The notes: generated by a model not told the origin, from the sequence alone. Positions 17,578 through 26,610 are shown, counted from the first letter of the stretch. The stretch is 64,000 nucleotides of DNA from Mesorhizobium sp. Root102 (GCF_001425625.1 NZ_LMCP01000047.1:220407-284406), one strand, 5' to 3'. Program-made: numbers and translations.

Positions 17578-17960
17578 AACTGTTACTCGACACCCATTTG
17601 CTGCTGTGCGCGGCTGGCGAACCGGATCGGCTACCACTTGCGGCTCTCGCCGAGATTGAGAACCCAGAGAACGAATTGCTGTTCAGTCCTGCCAGCCTTT
17701 GGGAGATCGCAATCAAACGAGGACTTGGACGGGATGATTTCCAAGTCGACCCCCGTTTGCTCCGGCGAGGCCTATTCGACAATGGCTATCACGACTTGCC
17801 GATCACCAGTGAACATGCCCTCGCCATCGACGGACTTCCGGCGATCCACAAGGATCCCTTCGATCGAATCCTAATCGCCCAGGCAACCGTGGAAGGGATT
17901 GCCTTGCTGACGATGGACGATCTTGTCGCCCGTTATCCTGGTCCTATCCGAAAGCTCTAA
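17574..17960 (+). CDS. Type II toxin, PIN domain (VapC-like)
   Basis: This 128-residue PIN-domain ribonuclease has acidic metal-binding residues in LLLDTHLLLCAAG (Asp), ENELLFSPASLWEIAIKRG (Glu) and HKDPFDRILIAQA (Asp). The last motif is typical of Phd-paired PIN toxins. It probably cleaves RNA when free of antitoxin. It starts at TTG 17574, overlapping the antitoxin stop, so translation is coupled and kept low. Confidence 0.9.
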   Translation: MKLLLDTHLLLCAAGEPDRLPLAALAEIENPENELLFSPASLWEIAIKRGLGRDDFQVDPRLLRRGLFDNGYHDLPITSEHALAIDGLPAIHKDPFDRILIAQATVEGIALLTMDDLVARYPGPIRKL

Positions 17961-18055
17961 CACCTTGGTAAACTGCGCGACCTCGCGCGTCACACAGCTT
18001 CCTTTTCGGCAAAGCGGGGGTTCGCATCGTCTCGCTTAAAGTCTAAGACCGAAAC

Positions 18056-19156
18056 ATGGATTCCTCGGCCGAGCAGCCACCAGACCAACCGGCCATCGAA
18101 CGCATGGCGCGGATGCGCAAGCTCTGGCAATGGCTGGCCCTGCTGATCGTCTCCCTGCTGTTTGCCGGCGCGCTGGAACTCGCGGCCCTGCCGGCGGCGC
18201 TGCTGATCGGGCCGATGCTGGCGGCCATCGTCGCCGGCACCAATGGCGCCACGGTGCGCGTGCCGCGCCTTCTGTTCGGCGCCGCACAGGCGATCGTCGG
18301 CTGCCTCGTCGCCAGCTCGATCTCGGCCGACATCTTTCCGGTCTTCACCCAGGAATGGCCGCTGTTTCTCGGCGTCGTGGTGGCGACCGTCACCGCCTCC
18401 AGCCTGCTCGGCTGGCTGATCAGCCGCTGGCGCATCCTGCCCGGCACCACCGCCGTCTGGGGCTCCTCGCCGGGTGCGGCCACCGCCATGGTGCTGATGG
18501 CCGGTGCGTTCGGTGCCGATCAGCGTCTCGTCGCCTTCATGCAATATCTGCGCGTCATCCTCGTCTCGATGACGGCGGCACTCGTTGCCAAGATGTGGGT
18601 AGACACCTCGGGCGTTGAAATCCCCGCCATCATCTGGTTTCCGCCGATCGACCGCCAAGCCTTCGCCGCCACCATCGGCATCGCGCTTGTCGGCGGCCTG
18701 CTGGGGAAGCTGCTGAGGCTGCCCTCGCCCTTCTTCCTCGGCACCTTCGTCTTCGGCACCGTTGTCCATCTCGGCTTGGGCGTGGAAATGCAATTGCCGC
18801 AATGGCTGCTGGCCGTCAGCTACGCCATGGTCGGCTGGTCGATCGGCCTGAACTTCACAAGGGCGATCCTGCGCCATGCGACGCGTGCCTTGCCGCAGAT
18901 CATCGCCTCGATCGTGGCGCTGATCGCCCTTTGCGGCGGCCTTGCCTTCATGATCAGCCATCTCTTGGGCATCGACCCGCTGACCGCCTATCTGGCGACC
19001 AGCCCCGGCGGCATGGACAGCATCGCCATCATCGCCGCCGCCGCGCAGAACGTCGACATCTCCTTCGTCATGGCGCTGCAATCGGCCCGCTTCCTGATCG
19101 TGCTGCTGATTGGCCCGAGCGTCGCGCGGCTGGTGGCGAGAAGCGTCAGGCAATAG
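18056..19156 (+). CDS. AbrB-family (ammonia monooxygenase-like) membrane protein
   Basis: This 366-residue integral membrane protein has about 10 transmembrane segments arranged as two homologous halves. Each half has the PxxLLxGPMLxA / PGGMDS-type motif (LPAALLIGPMLAAIVAG; TTAVWGSSPGAATAMVL; ATSPGGMDSIAIIA). This is the AbrB/putative ammonia monooxygenase family of inner-membrane proteins, likely transporters; it is unrelated to the Bacillus AbrB regulator. The substrate is unknown. It stands alone. Confidence 0.85.
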   Translation: MDSSAEQPPDQPAIERMARMRKLWQWLALLIVSLLFAGALELAALPAALLIGPMLAAIVAGTNGATVRVPRLLFGAAQAIVGCLVASSISADIFPVFTQEWPLFLGVVVATVTASSLLGWLISRWRILPGTTAVWGSSPGAATAMVLMAGAFGADQRLVAFMQYLRVILVSMTAALVAKMWVDTSGVEIPAIIWFPPIDRQAFAATIGIALVGGLLGKLLRLPSPFFLGTFVFGTVVHLGLGVEMQLPQWLLAVSYAMVGWSIGLNFTRAILRHATRALPQIIASIVALIALCGGLAFMISHLLGIDPLTAYLATSPGGMDSIAIIAAAAQNVDISFVMALQSARFLIVLLIGPSVARLVARSVRQ

Positions 19157-19327
19157 CCATAGCTGCCTGCGCAGACTCGCAATCTGGTCGGCGCAATCCT
19201 GACTGGCGTTGCTGCTGTGTGACAGCACCCCACAGTCTGTGCAGTGGTCGCAGAAAATACTTGATTCGCACGCTCATATTTGAGAGCGCGGAGACGCAAT
19301 CAGGCATGAGACAGTGGAGACGAGTTG

Positions 19328-19528
19328 ATGCGAACAAGCCCGGCGACATGGCGCCTGGGGATATCATTGCTGGGCGGCGCGGCGATGCTCGGCCAATCCG
19401 GCGCTGCACATGCCGAGGACAGCGTCGCCGGCATTGGTGGCCTCGACGAAACGGCGGATTGGATCAGGCGTGGTCATCAGTCAAGCCTGTGCATCAGGTC
19501 CTCATCCAGCCAGCGGCCGAAGAAATAG
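19328..19528 (+). CDS. Possible small exported protein or gene remnant
   Basis: A 66-codon frame begins MRTSPATWRLGISLLGGAAM and looks like a signal peptide ending at AHA-ED. GGAGACGAGTTG precedes the ATG. After about 45 residues the sequence becomes unconvincing (Ser/Arg/Lys tail), and its last 52 bp are antisense to the 3' end of the esterase gene. It could be the 5' end of a secreted-protein gene cut off by a rearrangement. The gap 19157-19327 shows nothing else. Confidence 0.35.
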   Translation: MRTSPATWRLGISLLGGAAMLGQSGAAHAEDSVAGIGGLDETADWIRRGHQSSLCIRSSSSQRPKK

Positions 19529-20253
19529 ACCAGTTGCTTGTGCCACCACGGCCAGTCGTGGCTGACATCGCCGCCCCAATAGTCGACCCAGGCGGGAATG
19601 GATTTGTCGCGCAGGATCTGTTCCAGCTGGCGCGTTTCGACCAGCATCCGCTCTTCCCAGGCGCCCTGCCCGCAGCAGAAGATCAGCCTGAGCGCCTTCA
19701 GCCGGGCAAGCAGTTTTGGATCGACGATGCCGGGTAGATAGTCGAGCGGCGAGTTGTAGAAGATGTCGCCTTCAAGCGCCCTGCCGAAAAAGTCGCGGGC
19801 CGAATAAACGCCCGACAGCGCGATGACGCCGCTGGCCAGTTCCGGAAAGCGGAAGACGAAGTTCGACGAATGGTAGCCGCCCATCGAACAGCCTGAGAAC
19901 AGCGGCTTCAGCTTGCGGCCGCCATTGGCTTGCTCTGCTGTCGACAGGAATTCCGGTAGTGCCTCCTCGCGCACATAGCGGAAATAGGCCTCGTGCCGGG
20001 CGATGCGGCGGGCGGCGTCGGCATGCTTGTCGAAGAAGGACTCCGAATCGACGCCGTCGACCGTGAACAGCTGGATGCGGCCGGTGTCGATGAATTCGGC
20101 AAGGGCGCCCACTCCGCCGGAATCCTCGAACTGGTAGAACCGGCCCTGAGAAGTCGGGAACACCACCACCGGCCGGCCGGCATGGCCGTAGCGCTTGTAT
20201 TCCATGTCGCGGCCGAGCTTGCGGGCGAAGTTCTTGTGATAGGAGATGTCCAT
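19477..20253 (-). CDS. Esterase-like alpha/beta hydrolase
   Basis: This 258-residue alpha/beta-hydrolase of the putative esterase (esterase D/mycolyltransferase-like) type has the nucleophile elbow GCSMGGYHS and a plausible His in GGDVSHDWPWWHKQ near the C-terminus. There is no signal peptide, so it is cytosolic. It starts 4 bp after the stop of the ATP-grasp gene and must be in the same operon. It may hydrolyse the ATP-grasp product or release a substrate for it (inference). Confidence 0.85.
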   Translation of the reverse strand: MDISYHKNFARKLGRDMEYKRYGHAGRPVVVFPTSQGRFYQFEDSGGVGALAEFIDTGRIQLFTVDGVDSESFFDKHADAARRIARHEAYFRYVREEALPEFLSTAEQANGGRKLKPLFSGCSMGGYHSSNFVFRFPELASGVIALSGVYSARDFFGRALEGDIFYNSPLDYLPGIVDPKLLARLKALRLIFCCGQGAWEERMLVETRQLEQILRDKSIPAWVDYWGGDVSHDWPWWHKQLVYFFGRWLDEDLMHRLD

Positions 20254-20257
20254 CGCC

Positions 20258-21424
20258 TCACGCCTTTTCCGCGTGGATATAGGCGACCGCCTCGCGCAGT
20301 GCCGCTTCGTCCTTCGAGCGCATCTGATAGGCGTAATTTCCCATGGCGCGGCTGAAAACCTCTTCGATGGCCTGATGGTGGACGATCTTGTCGCGGTGCG
20401 CCGCTAGCACCTCCTCATGGCTGTGCAAATAGCGAAGGCGCCGCTTGCGGCTGGCGTAGGCGGTAAAATACTTGCCCTCGTAAGGGCCGCCGGCGGCATC
20501 CCTGACCACCATGTCGGCCCATGCAGCATAGACGTCGATGTCGAAGGTGTAGTTGATGGCATCGGTCATCCAGGCGCCGGGCGGGCGCATGTTGACCTCC
20601 AGCGCGATGACACGGTCGTCCTTGGTCTCGAACAACTCGATGTGGAAGAAGCGCTCGCGCACGTCGAACGCCTTCAGGATCTTGCGGCCGGCCTCCTCGA
20701 CCGCCGGGCTGATCCTGGGAAAGCAGGTGTAGCTCATGTGGCGGTCCTTGTTGACCACCTCCATCACGCTCTGGTCGTAGCGGTGGCTGGCGGCCAGCAC
20801 CACCTCGCCGTCACGGTTGACCAGGCCGTCAAACGTCACCACCAGCCCCTGGATGAACTGCTCCATGACGAAGGTCACGTCCTCGGGCTTGTCCTTGAAG
20901 AACTGGTCGAGCTCCTTGGCGCTGGAGATCTTGAAGGTGTTCGAGGCGCCGGAGCCTGAATCCGGCTTCACCACCACGGGATAGCCGACGCGGCGGATGA
21001 AGGTCATGGCCCCAGCGCGGTCGGAGCATTTGCGCTGTGCGATGGTGTCGACGCCGCTCTTGCGGAAGAAGGCGCGCATGCGGCTCTTGCGCTTCAGATT
21101 CTTCACGAAATCAAGCTTGGTGCCGTAGATGTTGAAGTCGGTGCGGATGTTGGCTTCCAGCTCCAGCCAGTGCTCGTTGAGCGATTCAAAGCGGTCGATA
21201 CGGCCCCATTTGTGGATGAAATGCCCCATCGCCCGAAACACCGGATCGTAGTCCTCCATGTCGGCGACGCGGTAATATTCCGAAAGGGCTGCTTTCAGCT
21301 TGGCGTCGAGCGCGTCATAGGGTGCGTCGCCGATGCCAAGCACCCTGGCTCCGGCCTTCTTCAAACGGTCGCAGAAATCCGCGCCATTGGCGGGAAAATG
21401 CGGCGAGAAGAACACGAAATTCAT
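20258..21424 (-). CDS. ATP-grasp domain carboxylate-amine/thiol ligase
   Basis: This 388-residue protein has an N-terminal pre-ATP-grasp fold (MNFVFFSPHFPANGADF), an ATP-binding region (VGYPVVVKPDSGSGASNTFK) and metal-binding residues in ALEVNMRPPGAWMTD. Such enzymes join a carboxylate to an amine or thiol through an acyl-phosphate. The substrates are unknown. The ATG at 21424 is chosen because the pre-ATP-grasp fold starts there; about 110 upstream codons are open but not protein-like. It is the first gene of a two-gene operon with the esterase. Confidence 0.86.
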   Translation of the reverse strand: MNFVFFSPHFPANGADFCDRLKKAGARVLGIGDAPYDALDAKLKAALSEYYRVADMEDYDPVFRAMGHFIHKWGRIDRFESLNEHWLELEANIRTDFNIYGTKLDFVKNLKRKSRMRAFFRKSGVDTIAQRKCSDRAGAMTFIRRVGYPVVVKPDSGSGASNTFKISSAKELDQFFKDKPEDVTFVMEQFIQGLVVTFDGLVNRDGEVVLAASHRYDQSVMEVVNKDRHMSYTCFPRISPAVEEAGRKILKAFDVRERFFHIELFETKDDRVIALEVNMRPPGAWMTDAINYTFDIDVYAAWADMVVRDAAGGPYEGKYFTAYASRKRRLRYLHSHEEVLAAHRDKIVHHQAIEEVFSRAMGNYAYQMRSKDEAALREAVAYIHAEKA

Positions 21425-21593
21425 GGATGACCCCCCTCCCGGCGACGGACATCGCAACCCGTCGATGCCCAAGTCTGGCGCATTTGCCGCGCCTGGGGAA
21501 GAGCACGCACGTTCGGGATAATATTCGACAGACCACGACACCCATGGGGGGCCCCACTTGCCTCTCACAAGCCGCTCCTGTATGAGAACCGCC

Positions 21594-21710
21594 ATGAACA
21601 CGCGCGCCACCAACGCTTCCCGTCCGACCGGTTTTTCCGGCGAGACCGTGCGCGCGCTGGCTTCGACCCTGCTTCTTCTCGGCCTTATCGGCGATCGCCG
21701 GGTTCGCTGA
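21594..21710 (+). CDS. leuL: Candidate leucine leader peptide upstream of leuA
   Basis: A 38-codon frame with ATG at 21594 (another in-frame ATG at 21582) ends ...RALASTLLLLGLIGDRRVR. Four consecutive Leu codons (CTG CTT CTT CTC) plus a fifth two codons later lie close to the stop, as expected for a stalling leader. It is 138 bp before leuA on the same strand, and a large hairpin begins at its stop codon. Attenuation of leuA by leucine is the likely role; this is inferred from position and codon content only. The rest of 21425-21593 shows no gene. Confidence 0.7.
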   Translation: MNTRATNASRPTGFSGETVRALASTLLLLGLIGDRRVR

Positions 21711-21754
21711 AGGAGCGCCCGGCGGTCGAACCGCCGCGCAAGCGCATGCTCCTT
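21710..21754 (+). promoter_or_regulatory. Candidate leu attenuator stem-loop
   Basis: AAGGAGC (21710-21716) pairs with GCTCCTT (21748-21754), and inside it CGGCGGT/CGA/ACCGCCG (21720-21736) forms a perfect hairpin. It begins at the stop codon of the leader peptide, so a stalled ribosome would affect it. No T run follows, so it could be an antiterminator, or the effect could be on translation or Rho access. Confidence 0.6.
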
Positions 21755-21805
21755 GGCAATCACATCAAGCGAACGAAATTCTGGTAAAGGCGCCGCTCGC
21801 CATCA

Positions 21806-21823
21806 ATCCACCTGAAGGTGGAT
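21806..21823 (+). promoter_or_regulatory. Small hairpin just before the leuA ribosome site
   Basis: ATCCACC/TGAA/GGTGGAT is a perfect 7-bp stem with a tetraloop, ending 25 bp before the leuA ATG. It may belong to the leu leader fold; its function is not established. Confidence 0.5.
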
Positions 21824-21848
21824 CCATGAGCCGCCGGGAGAAACGACG

Positions 21849-23588
21849 ATGAACGCACGAGAAGAGATCCGTTCCGATGCCGCGGTAGCCGGCAAGGATG
21901 CGGCTAGAGGGATGCCTGACGCAGCCCGCAAATATCAGCCCTATCCCACCGTCGGCCTCACCGACCGCACCTGGCCCTCGAAGGTCATCGACAAGGCGCC
22001 GATCTGGTGCTCGGTCGACCTGCGCGACGGCAACCAGGCGCTGATCGACCCGATGGGCCACGAGCGCAAGGCGCGCATGTTCGGCTTGCTGCTCGACATG
22101 GGCTTCAAGGAGATCGAGATCGGCTTCCCGTCGGCCTCGCAGACCGATTTCGACTTTGCCCGCTGGTGCATCGAGGAAGGCAACGTACCCGCCGATGTCT
22201 CGCTCCAGGTGCTGGTGCAGTGCCGGCCTGAACTGATCACCCGCACCTTCGAGGCGCTGAAGGGCGCCACCAACCCGATCGTCCATTTCTACAATTCGAC
22301 CAGCGAATTGCAGCGCCGCGTCGTCTTCGAAAAGGACGTCGGCGGCATCAAGCGCATCGCCACCGACGCGGCCAAGATGATCACCGACATGGCGGCCAAG
22401 GCCGGCGGCGGCTTTCGTTTCGAATATTCGCCGGAGAGTTTTACCGGCACCGAGCTCGAAGTGGCGCTGGAGATCTGCAACGCCGTCACCGAAATCGTCA
22501 GGCCGACGGCGGACAACAAGCTGATCATCAACCTGCCGTCGACGGTCGAGATGTCGACACCCAACATCTATGCCGACCGCATCGAGTGGATGTGCCGCAA
22601 CCTCGACAACAGGGAGAACCTGCTGGTCTCGCTGCATCCGCACAATGACCGCGGCACCGGCATCGCCACCACCGAACTCGGCCTGATGGCTGGCGCCGAC
22701 CGCGTCGAAGGCACGCTGTTCGGCAACGGCGAGCGCACCGGCAATGTCGATATCGTCACGCTGGCGCTCAACATGTACACGCAAGGTGTCGATCCCTTGA
22801 TCGACTGCTCCGACATCAACCGGATGAAGGACGTCTACGAATATTCCAACCAGTTGAAGATCCCCGAGCGTCACCCCTATGTCGGCGAACTCGTCTACAC
22901 CGCCTTTTCCGGCTCGCACCAGGATGCCATCAACAAAGGCATGAAGGCGCTGAAAAAGGCCAACACGCCGCACTGGGAGGTGCCCTACCTGCCGATCGAT
23001 CCCGCCGATGTCGGCCGCAGCTACGAAGCCATCATCCGCATCAACTCGCAGTCCGGCAAGGGCGGCATCGCCTATGTGCTGCAGGCCGATTACGGCCTCA
23101 ATTTGCCGCGCAATCTGCAGATCGAATTCAGCCAGGAGATCCAGGCGATCACCGACGCCGAGGGCAAGGAAGTGCCGGCCAGGCGCATCTACGAGCGCTT
23201 TCTCGAAACCTATGTCGACCAGCCTGCCGCGCGGCTGAAATTCCTCGATCATCACACCTATCCCAGCACCGAAATCAAGGGGCGGCGCGTGGTCGAGGCG
23301 GTCATCCTCGACAGCGGCAAGGAAGTGACGATCGCAGGCACAGGCACCGGTCCGATCGACGGCTTCGTCGATGCGCTGTCGCGCCATCTCGGCGTCGAGA
23401 TGTCGGTGCTCGACTATTCCGAGCACTCGTTGCAGCGCGGCTCGAACGCGTCGGCCATTTCCTATGTCGAGATGGAATATCCCGGCGGCAAGCTGTTCGG
23501 CGCCGGCATCAACACCAACATCGTCGCCGCCTCGCTGGAAGCGGTGATGTCCGCCGCCAACCGCATCATTGGCAAGAAAGCCGGCTGA
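21849..23588 (+). CDS. leuA: 2-isopropylmalate synthase
   Basis: This 579-residue enzyme condenses 2-ketoisovalerate with acetyl-CoA in the first committed step of leucine synthesis. The HMGL-like TIM barrel shows CSVDLRDGNQALIDPM at the N-terminus, metal-ligand HPHNDRGTGIATTELG, and the GTLFGNGERTGNVD block. A C-terminal LeuA regulatory (leucine-binding) domain occupies about the last 130 residues. The length and motifs are those of the long LeuA2/yeast-type class. GGGAGAAACGACG precedes the ATG. Control by the upstream leader is likely. Confidence 0.97.
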   Translation: MNAREEIRSDAAVAGKDAARGMPDAARKYQPYPTVGLTDRTWPSKVIDKAPIWCSVDLRDGNQALIDPMGHERKARMFGLLLDMGFKEIEIGFPSASQTDFDFARWCIEEGNVPADVSLQVLVQCRPELITRTFEALKGATNPIVHFYNSTSELQRRVVFEKDVGGIKRIATDAAKMITDMAAKAGGGFRFEYSPESFTGTELEVALEICNAVTEIVRPTADNKLIINLPSTVEMSTPNIYADRIEWMCRNLDNRENLLVSLHPHNDRGTGIATTELGLMAGADRVEGTLFGNGERTGNVDIVTLALNMYTQGVDPLIDCSDINRMKDVYEYSNQLKIPERHPYVGELVYTAFSGSHQDAINKGMKALKKANTPHWEVPYLPIDPADVGRSYEAIIRINSQSGKGGIAYVLQADYGLNLPRNLQIEFSQEIQAITDAEGKEVPARRIYERFLETYVDQPAARLKFLDHHTYPSTEIKGRRVVEAVILDSGKEVTIAGTGTGPIDGFVDALSRHLGVEMSVLDYSEHSLQRGSNASAISYVEMEYPGGKLFGAGINTNIVAASLEAVMSAANRIIGKKAG

Positions 23589-23602
23589 CGCACGACCAGA
23601 AC

Positions 23603-23645
23603 AAGGATCGGGACCACCCCAATCGGGTGATCGGTTCCGATCTTT
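23603..23645 (+). terminator. leuA terminator hairpin
   Basis: AAGGATCGG-GACCACCC and GGGTGATCGGTTCCGATCTT form a long imperfect stem around the loop CAATC, followed by TTTCGGGC. It starts 15 bp after the leuA stop. Confidence 0.7.
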
Positions 23646-23772
23646 CGGGCTATTAACCACCGCGGAATTATCCGGTGGGGTACGTGATCGCATAATGGGT
23701 GTATACTTGTGTGGCGGTGCGGGAACTATATGATCGCGCCTCAACCTGTGCCGACTTCGAGAGGATCGACAC

Positions 23773-25524
23773 TTGCAGCATGCCACGCCTGCCGCCCCCG
23801 CAGTGCGCGAGACACTGGAGCGACTGCTTGCCAGCCAAACGTTCGGCCGATCCGAACGCGCGCGCAAGCTGCTGCGTTACCTTGTCGAACGCGAACAAGC
23901 CGGCGAAGGCGACAGGCTCAAGGGCTTCTCCATTGCCATGGATGTTTTCGGCAAGGACGGCGATTTCGATCCGTCCACCGATGCTGTCGTGCGGGTGCAG
24001 GCGGGCAGGCTGCGCGAGCTTCTGCAGCACTATTTTGCCAATGAGGGAATTGCCGAACCCGTCCGCATCGCCATTCCGCGCGGCGGCTATGTCCCTGCCT
24101 ATGAATTGAACGCGATCCGGCTGCCGGATGTTCCCGAACTCAGTCTGGACGGCGCCGCATCCGCCGATCGGCCCAACGACGTCGGCGCGGGCATGCCGGA
24201 TGCGGTGTCGCTGGCTTCGCCCACCCCCTCGGTGGCGCGCCATCTCCGTTTCTTCTGGGTGGCGATCGCCCTGGTCATCGCCATGCTGGGGGTGCTGATC
24301 CTTCGTCAGGGCAGCAGTGCCTTGCTGGCAGGCGGCGACATGTCGGCGACGATCGAGACCGCCGGCGCGACCGGAAGCATCGCGGCATCGGCCATGGCAG
24401 ACACCCTGCCGCAAGTCTATATCGGCCTCAAGGCGGAAGGCGCCGATGCCAACCGTGTCGCCGCGTCGCTGCGCGCCGGCCTGAGCGGCTTCGATACGAT
24501 CGACTTCATCGGCCGCGACACCGCCACCGATCCGGCCGACGATGCCACGAGCTTCATATTCGACATCTTGCCTGGGCCGGACGCGGGCGACATCACTATC
24601 GAGCTGCAAAGCATGGCGTCCGGACGGGTGCTTCTTTCACGCAATCTGACCTCCGCCGACAGCGCACCTACCGCGATCGAAGACCGTATTGCCGACATGC
24701 TGAGTTCAGCCCTTCCCGCCTCGGGCACGATCTACAATTATATCGAGCAGACCGGCGCGCCGAACGGTCTGACGCAATGCCTGCTGCTCAACGACAAATA
24801 TTATCTCGACCAGAACGCTAGGACCCATGAGGCAGCCTATCGCTGCCTCGAGAAGCTGGCCAATGGCGGCACGAAATCCTCGCTCGTCTATTCGGAACTT
24901 GCCTCCCTGCATCTCGAGGCGGTCTCCGATCACTACGCCTATCCACCCAATGCGACGATTGAAAAGGCCGTGGAGTTTGCCCATCGCGGCGTGCAGATGG
25001 GTCCGACCAGTCCTTATGCGCATCGCTCCTACGGCTATGTCAGTTCGCGGCTCGGCAACACGGACGAAGCGATCCGCTGGATGCGCAAAGCCTATGAACT
25101 TAATACCTACGATCTCGGCATGGCTGCCGCTTACGGCTACGGGCTGATCTTCGCCGGCCGCTACGCGGAGGGAACGCCGATCCTTGCCCATGCCGCGGAG
25201 ACCTTCAGCGGGCACTCGACATGGTGGGATTACGGACTGTTCGTCGGCGAATTCATGCAGGGCGACATGAACAAGGCCATCGCGGCCAGCACGGCATTGA
25301 GGACGACGGCCACGAAATCGCACTATCTGGCGGCGCGGCTGATCGGCGCCAAGGCTGCCGGACAGGACCATCTGGTGAGCACGTTGCTGAATCAACTGAC
25401 CACCGAATTCCCTAAATTTGCCGCCGATCCACGCGCGACTTTCGTCGAGCGGAAATATCCAGCCGACCTGACCGAACGGCTGGTCCAGGCCCTGCGCGCC
25501 GCCGGGCTCGGCAACCCAAGCTGA
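23773..25524 (+). CDS. Membrane-anchored regulator-like protein with N-terminal winged-helix-type domain and TPR region
   Basis: The 583-residue protein begins with a domain of about 110 residues (SERARKLLRYLVEREQAGEG ... DPSTDAVVRVQAGRLRELLQ ... RIAIPRGGYVPAYE). This domain is common in rhizobia in front of TPR or cyclase-like modules, and its GGYVP end is like the wing of a winged helix. A transmembrane segment (about residues 158-178, FFWVAIALVIAMLGVLIL) is followed by a presumably periplasmic part with TPR-like helices (about 345-540). CadC-like one-component sensing is an inference. The start is TTG at 23773 with GAGAGGATCGACAC before it; no in-frame ATG fits. Confidence 0.72.
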   Translation: MQHATPAAPAVRETLERLLASQTFGRSERARKLLRYLVEREQAGEGDRLKGFSIAMDVFGKDGDFDPSTDAVVRVQAGRLRELLQHYFANEGIAEPVRIAIPRGGYVPAYELNAIRLPDVPELSLDGAASADRPNDVGAGMPDAVSLASPTPSVARHLRFFWVAIALVIAMLGVLILRQGSSALLAGGDMSATIETAGATGSIAASAMADTLPQVYIGLKAEGADANRVAASLRAGLSGFDTIDFIGRDTATDPADDATSFIFDILPGPDAGDITIELQSMASGRVLLSRNLTSADSAPTAIEDRIADMLSSALPASGTIYNYIEQTGAPNGLTQCLLLNDKYYLDQNARTHEAAYRCLEKLANGGTKSSLVYSELASLHLEAVSDHYAYPPNATIEKAVEFAHRGVQMGPTSPYAHRSYGYVSSRLGNTDEAIRWMRKAYELNTYDLGMAAAYGYGLIFAGRYAEGTPILAHAAETFSGHSTWWDYGLFVGEFMQGDMNKAIAASTALRTTATKSHYLAARLIGAKAAGQDHLVSTLLNQLTTEFPKFAADPRATFVERKYPADLTERLVQALRAAGLGNPS

Positions 25525-25719
25525 CGCCAATCGAGGCCGGCGGATTGGGCGCGCCGCCGAATGGATTTCCTGTGTTCCGATCGCCGATACAGGGTGGTTG
25601 CCAAGCTCTGTCCGCAACCGTACAAATCGCGAAAATTTTACTGGCCATCGCCGTGGACTAGGAGCAATCCAGCCACAATTGGTGTTTCGCATCCTGACAA
25701 CAGCAAAAACTCAGCTTTC

Positions 25720-26523
25720 ATGACCGCATCGCTTTTTGCCGCCGAACAGGGTGTGGGCTCGAAGGCCATTGTCCTGCTGCATGGTTTCGGCGGCTGCCAC
25801 GATGTCTGGCGGGAGGTGATTTCCTCCCCGGCGCCTTCCGCGCACACGCTGGCCTATGATCTGCCGGGGCATGGGTTGTCACTCGATTTTCCCGCCGCCG
25901 GCCCGGCCAAGGTGGCGGCAAGGGCCGTGCTCGCCGATCTCTCCGAGCGTCGCCTGAAGCGCGTTCATCTGGTGGGCCACTCGATGGGCGGTGCGGTGGC
26001 GGCGCTGATGGCGCTGGCCGAGCCCGACAAAATAGCCTCGCTGACACTTCTGGCACCGGGCGGTCTTGGCCCAGAGATCAACGGGCCGCTGTTGCGTCGC
26101 TATGCCGGCGCAGCCGATCGGTCCGAGATCCGGGCTTGCCTCGCCGCCATGTCGGGGCCAGGGACCCGGCCCCTCGATCGCACGGTGGACGCTCTCTGGG
26201 AAATGCGCAGGCGACCCGGCCAGCTGGAAAAATTCGTCGAGATCGCAGCCGCCATGACCGTTGACGACCGGCAAGGCGTCATCCCGCATGATCGTCTCGA
26301 CGGGCTGAACATGCCGGTGATGGTGGCGTGGGGAACCGACGACGCGGTGCTGCCCTTTACCCAGGCGGATGATCTGCCGGCGCATTTTCACGTGCACCAT
26401 GTGCTGGAGGCCGGCCATATGCTGGCCGAGGAAGCCCCCGACCTCGTTGCCGAGATCATTCGCCGCAACACCAACCGCCGCGCCAGGCCGCATCGCCAGA
26501 AATTCGCCGCCGCGGCCAGCTGA
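25720..26523 (+). CDS. Alpha/beta-fold hydrolase
   Basis: This 267-residue hydrolase has an oxyanion region LLHGFGGCHDVW, nucleophile elbow LVGHSMGGAVAALM, an acid in WGTDDAVLPF, and the catalytic His in VLEAGHMLAEEAP. The pattern is like MhpC/BioH/acetoin-dehydrogenase E2-associated hydrolases; the substrate is unknown. ATG 25720 is chosen because the fold starts just after it; the frame is open from 25561 but without protein-like sequence. Confidence 0.88.
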   Translation: MTASLFAAEQGVGSKAIVLLHGFGGCHDVWREVISSPAPSAHTLAYDLPGHGLSLDFPAAGPAKVAARAVLADLSERRLKRVHLVGHSMGGAVAALMALAEPDKIASLTLLAPGGLGPEINGPLLRRYAGAADRSEIRACLAAMSGPGTRPLDRTVDALWEMRRRPGQLEKFVEIAAAMTVDDRQGVIPHDRLDGLNMPVMVAWGTDDAVLPFTQADDLPAHFHVHHVLEAGHMLAEEAPDLVAEIIRRNTNRRARPHRQKFAAAAS

Positions 26524-26595
26524 CCGTCTCGCGCACAACACTTTCCTGAGCCTCAATCCCGTCCACCTCGCCAGTGCATTTTGCCGGCGGCTGTG

Positions 26596-26610
26596 TTAAC
26601 CCCGTGTTAA
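26596..26610 (+). promoter_or_regulatory. Perfect TTAA-N7-TTAA CtrA-type box
   Basis: TTAACCCCGTGTTAA matches the CtrA consensus exactly, and both halves extend to GTTAACC. It is 23 bp upstream of the ATG of the membrane protein gene at 26633, so it could overlap the transcription start. CtrA itself is encoded in this window. Confidence 0.7.

Noticed and set aside
21765..23867. 700-codon minus-strand frame across leuA
   Set aside because: Shadow of leuA; no recognisable domain or start signal.
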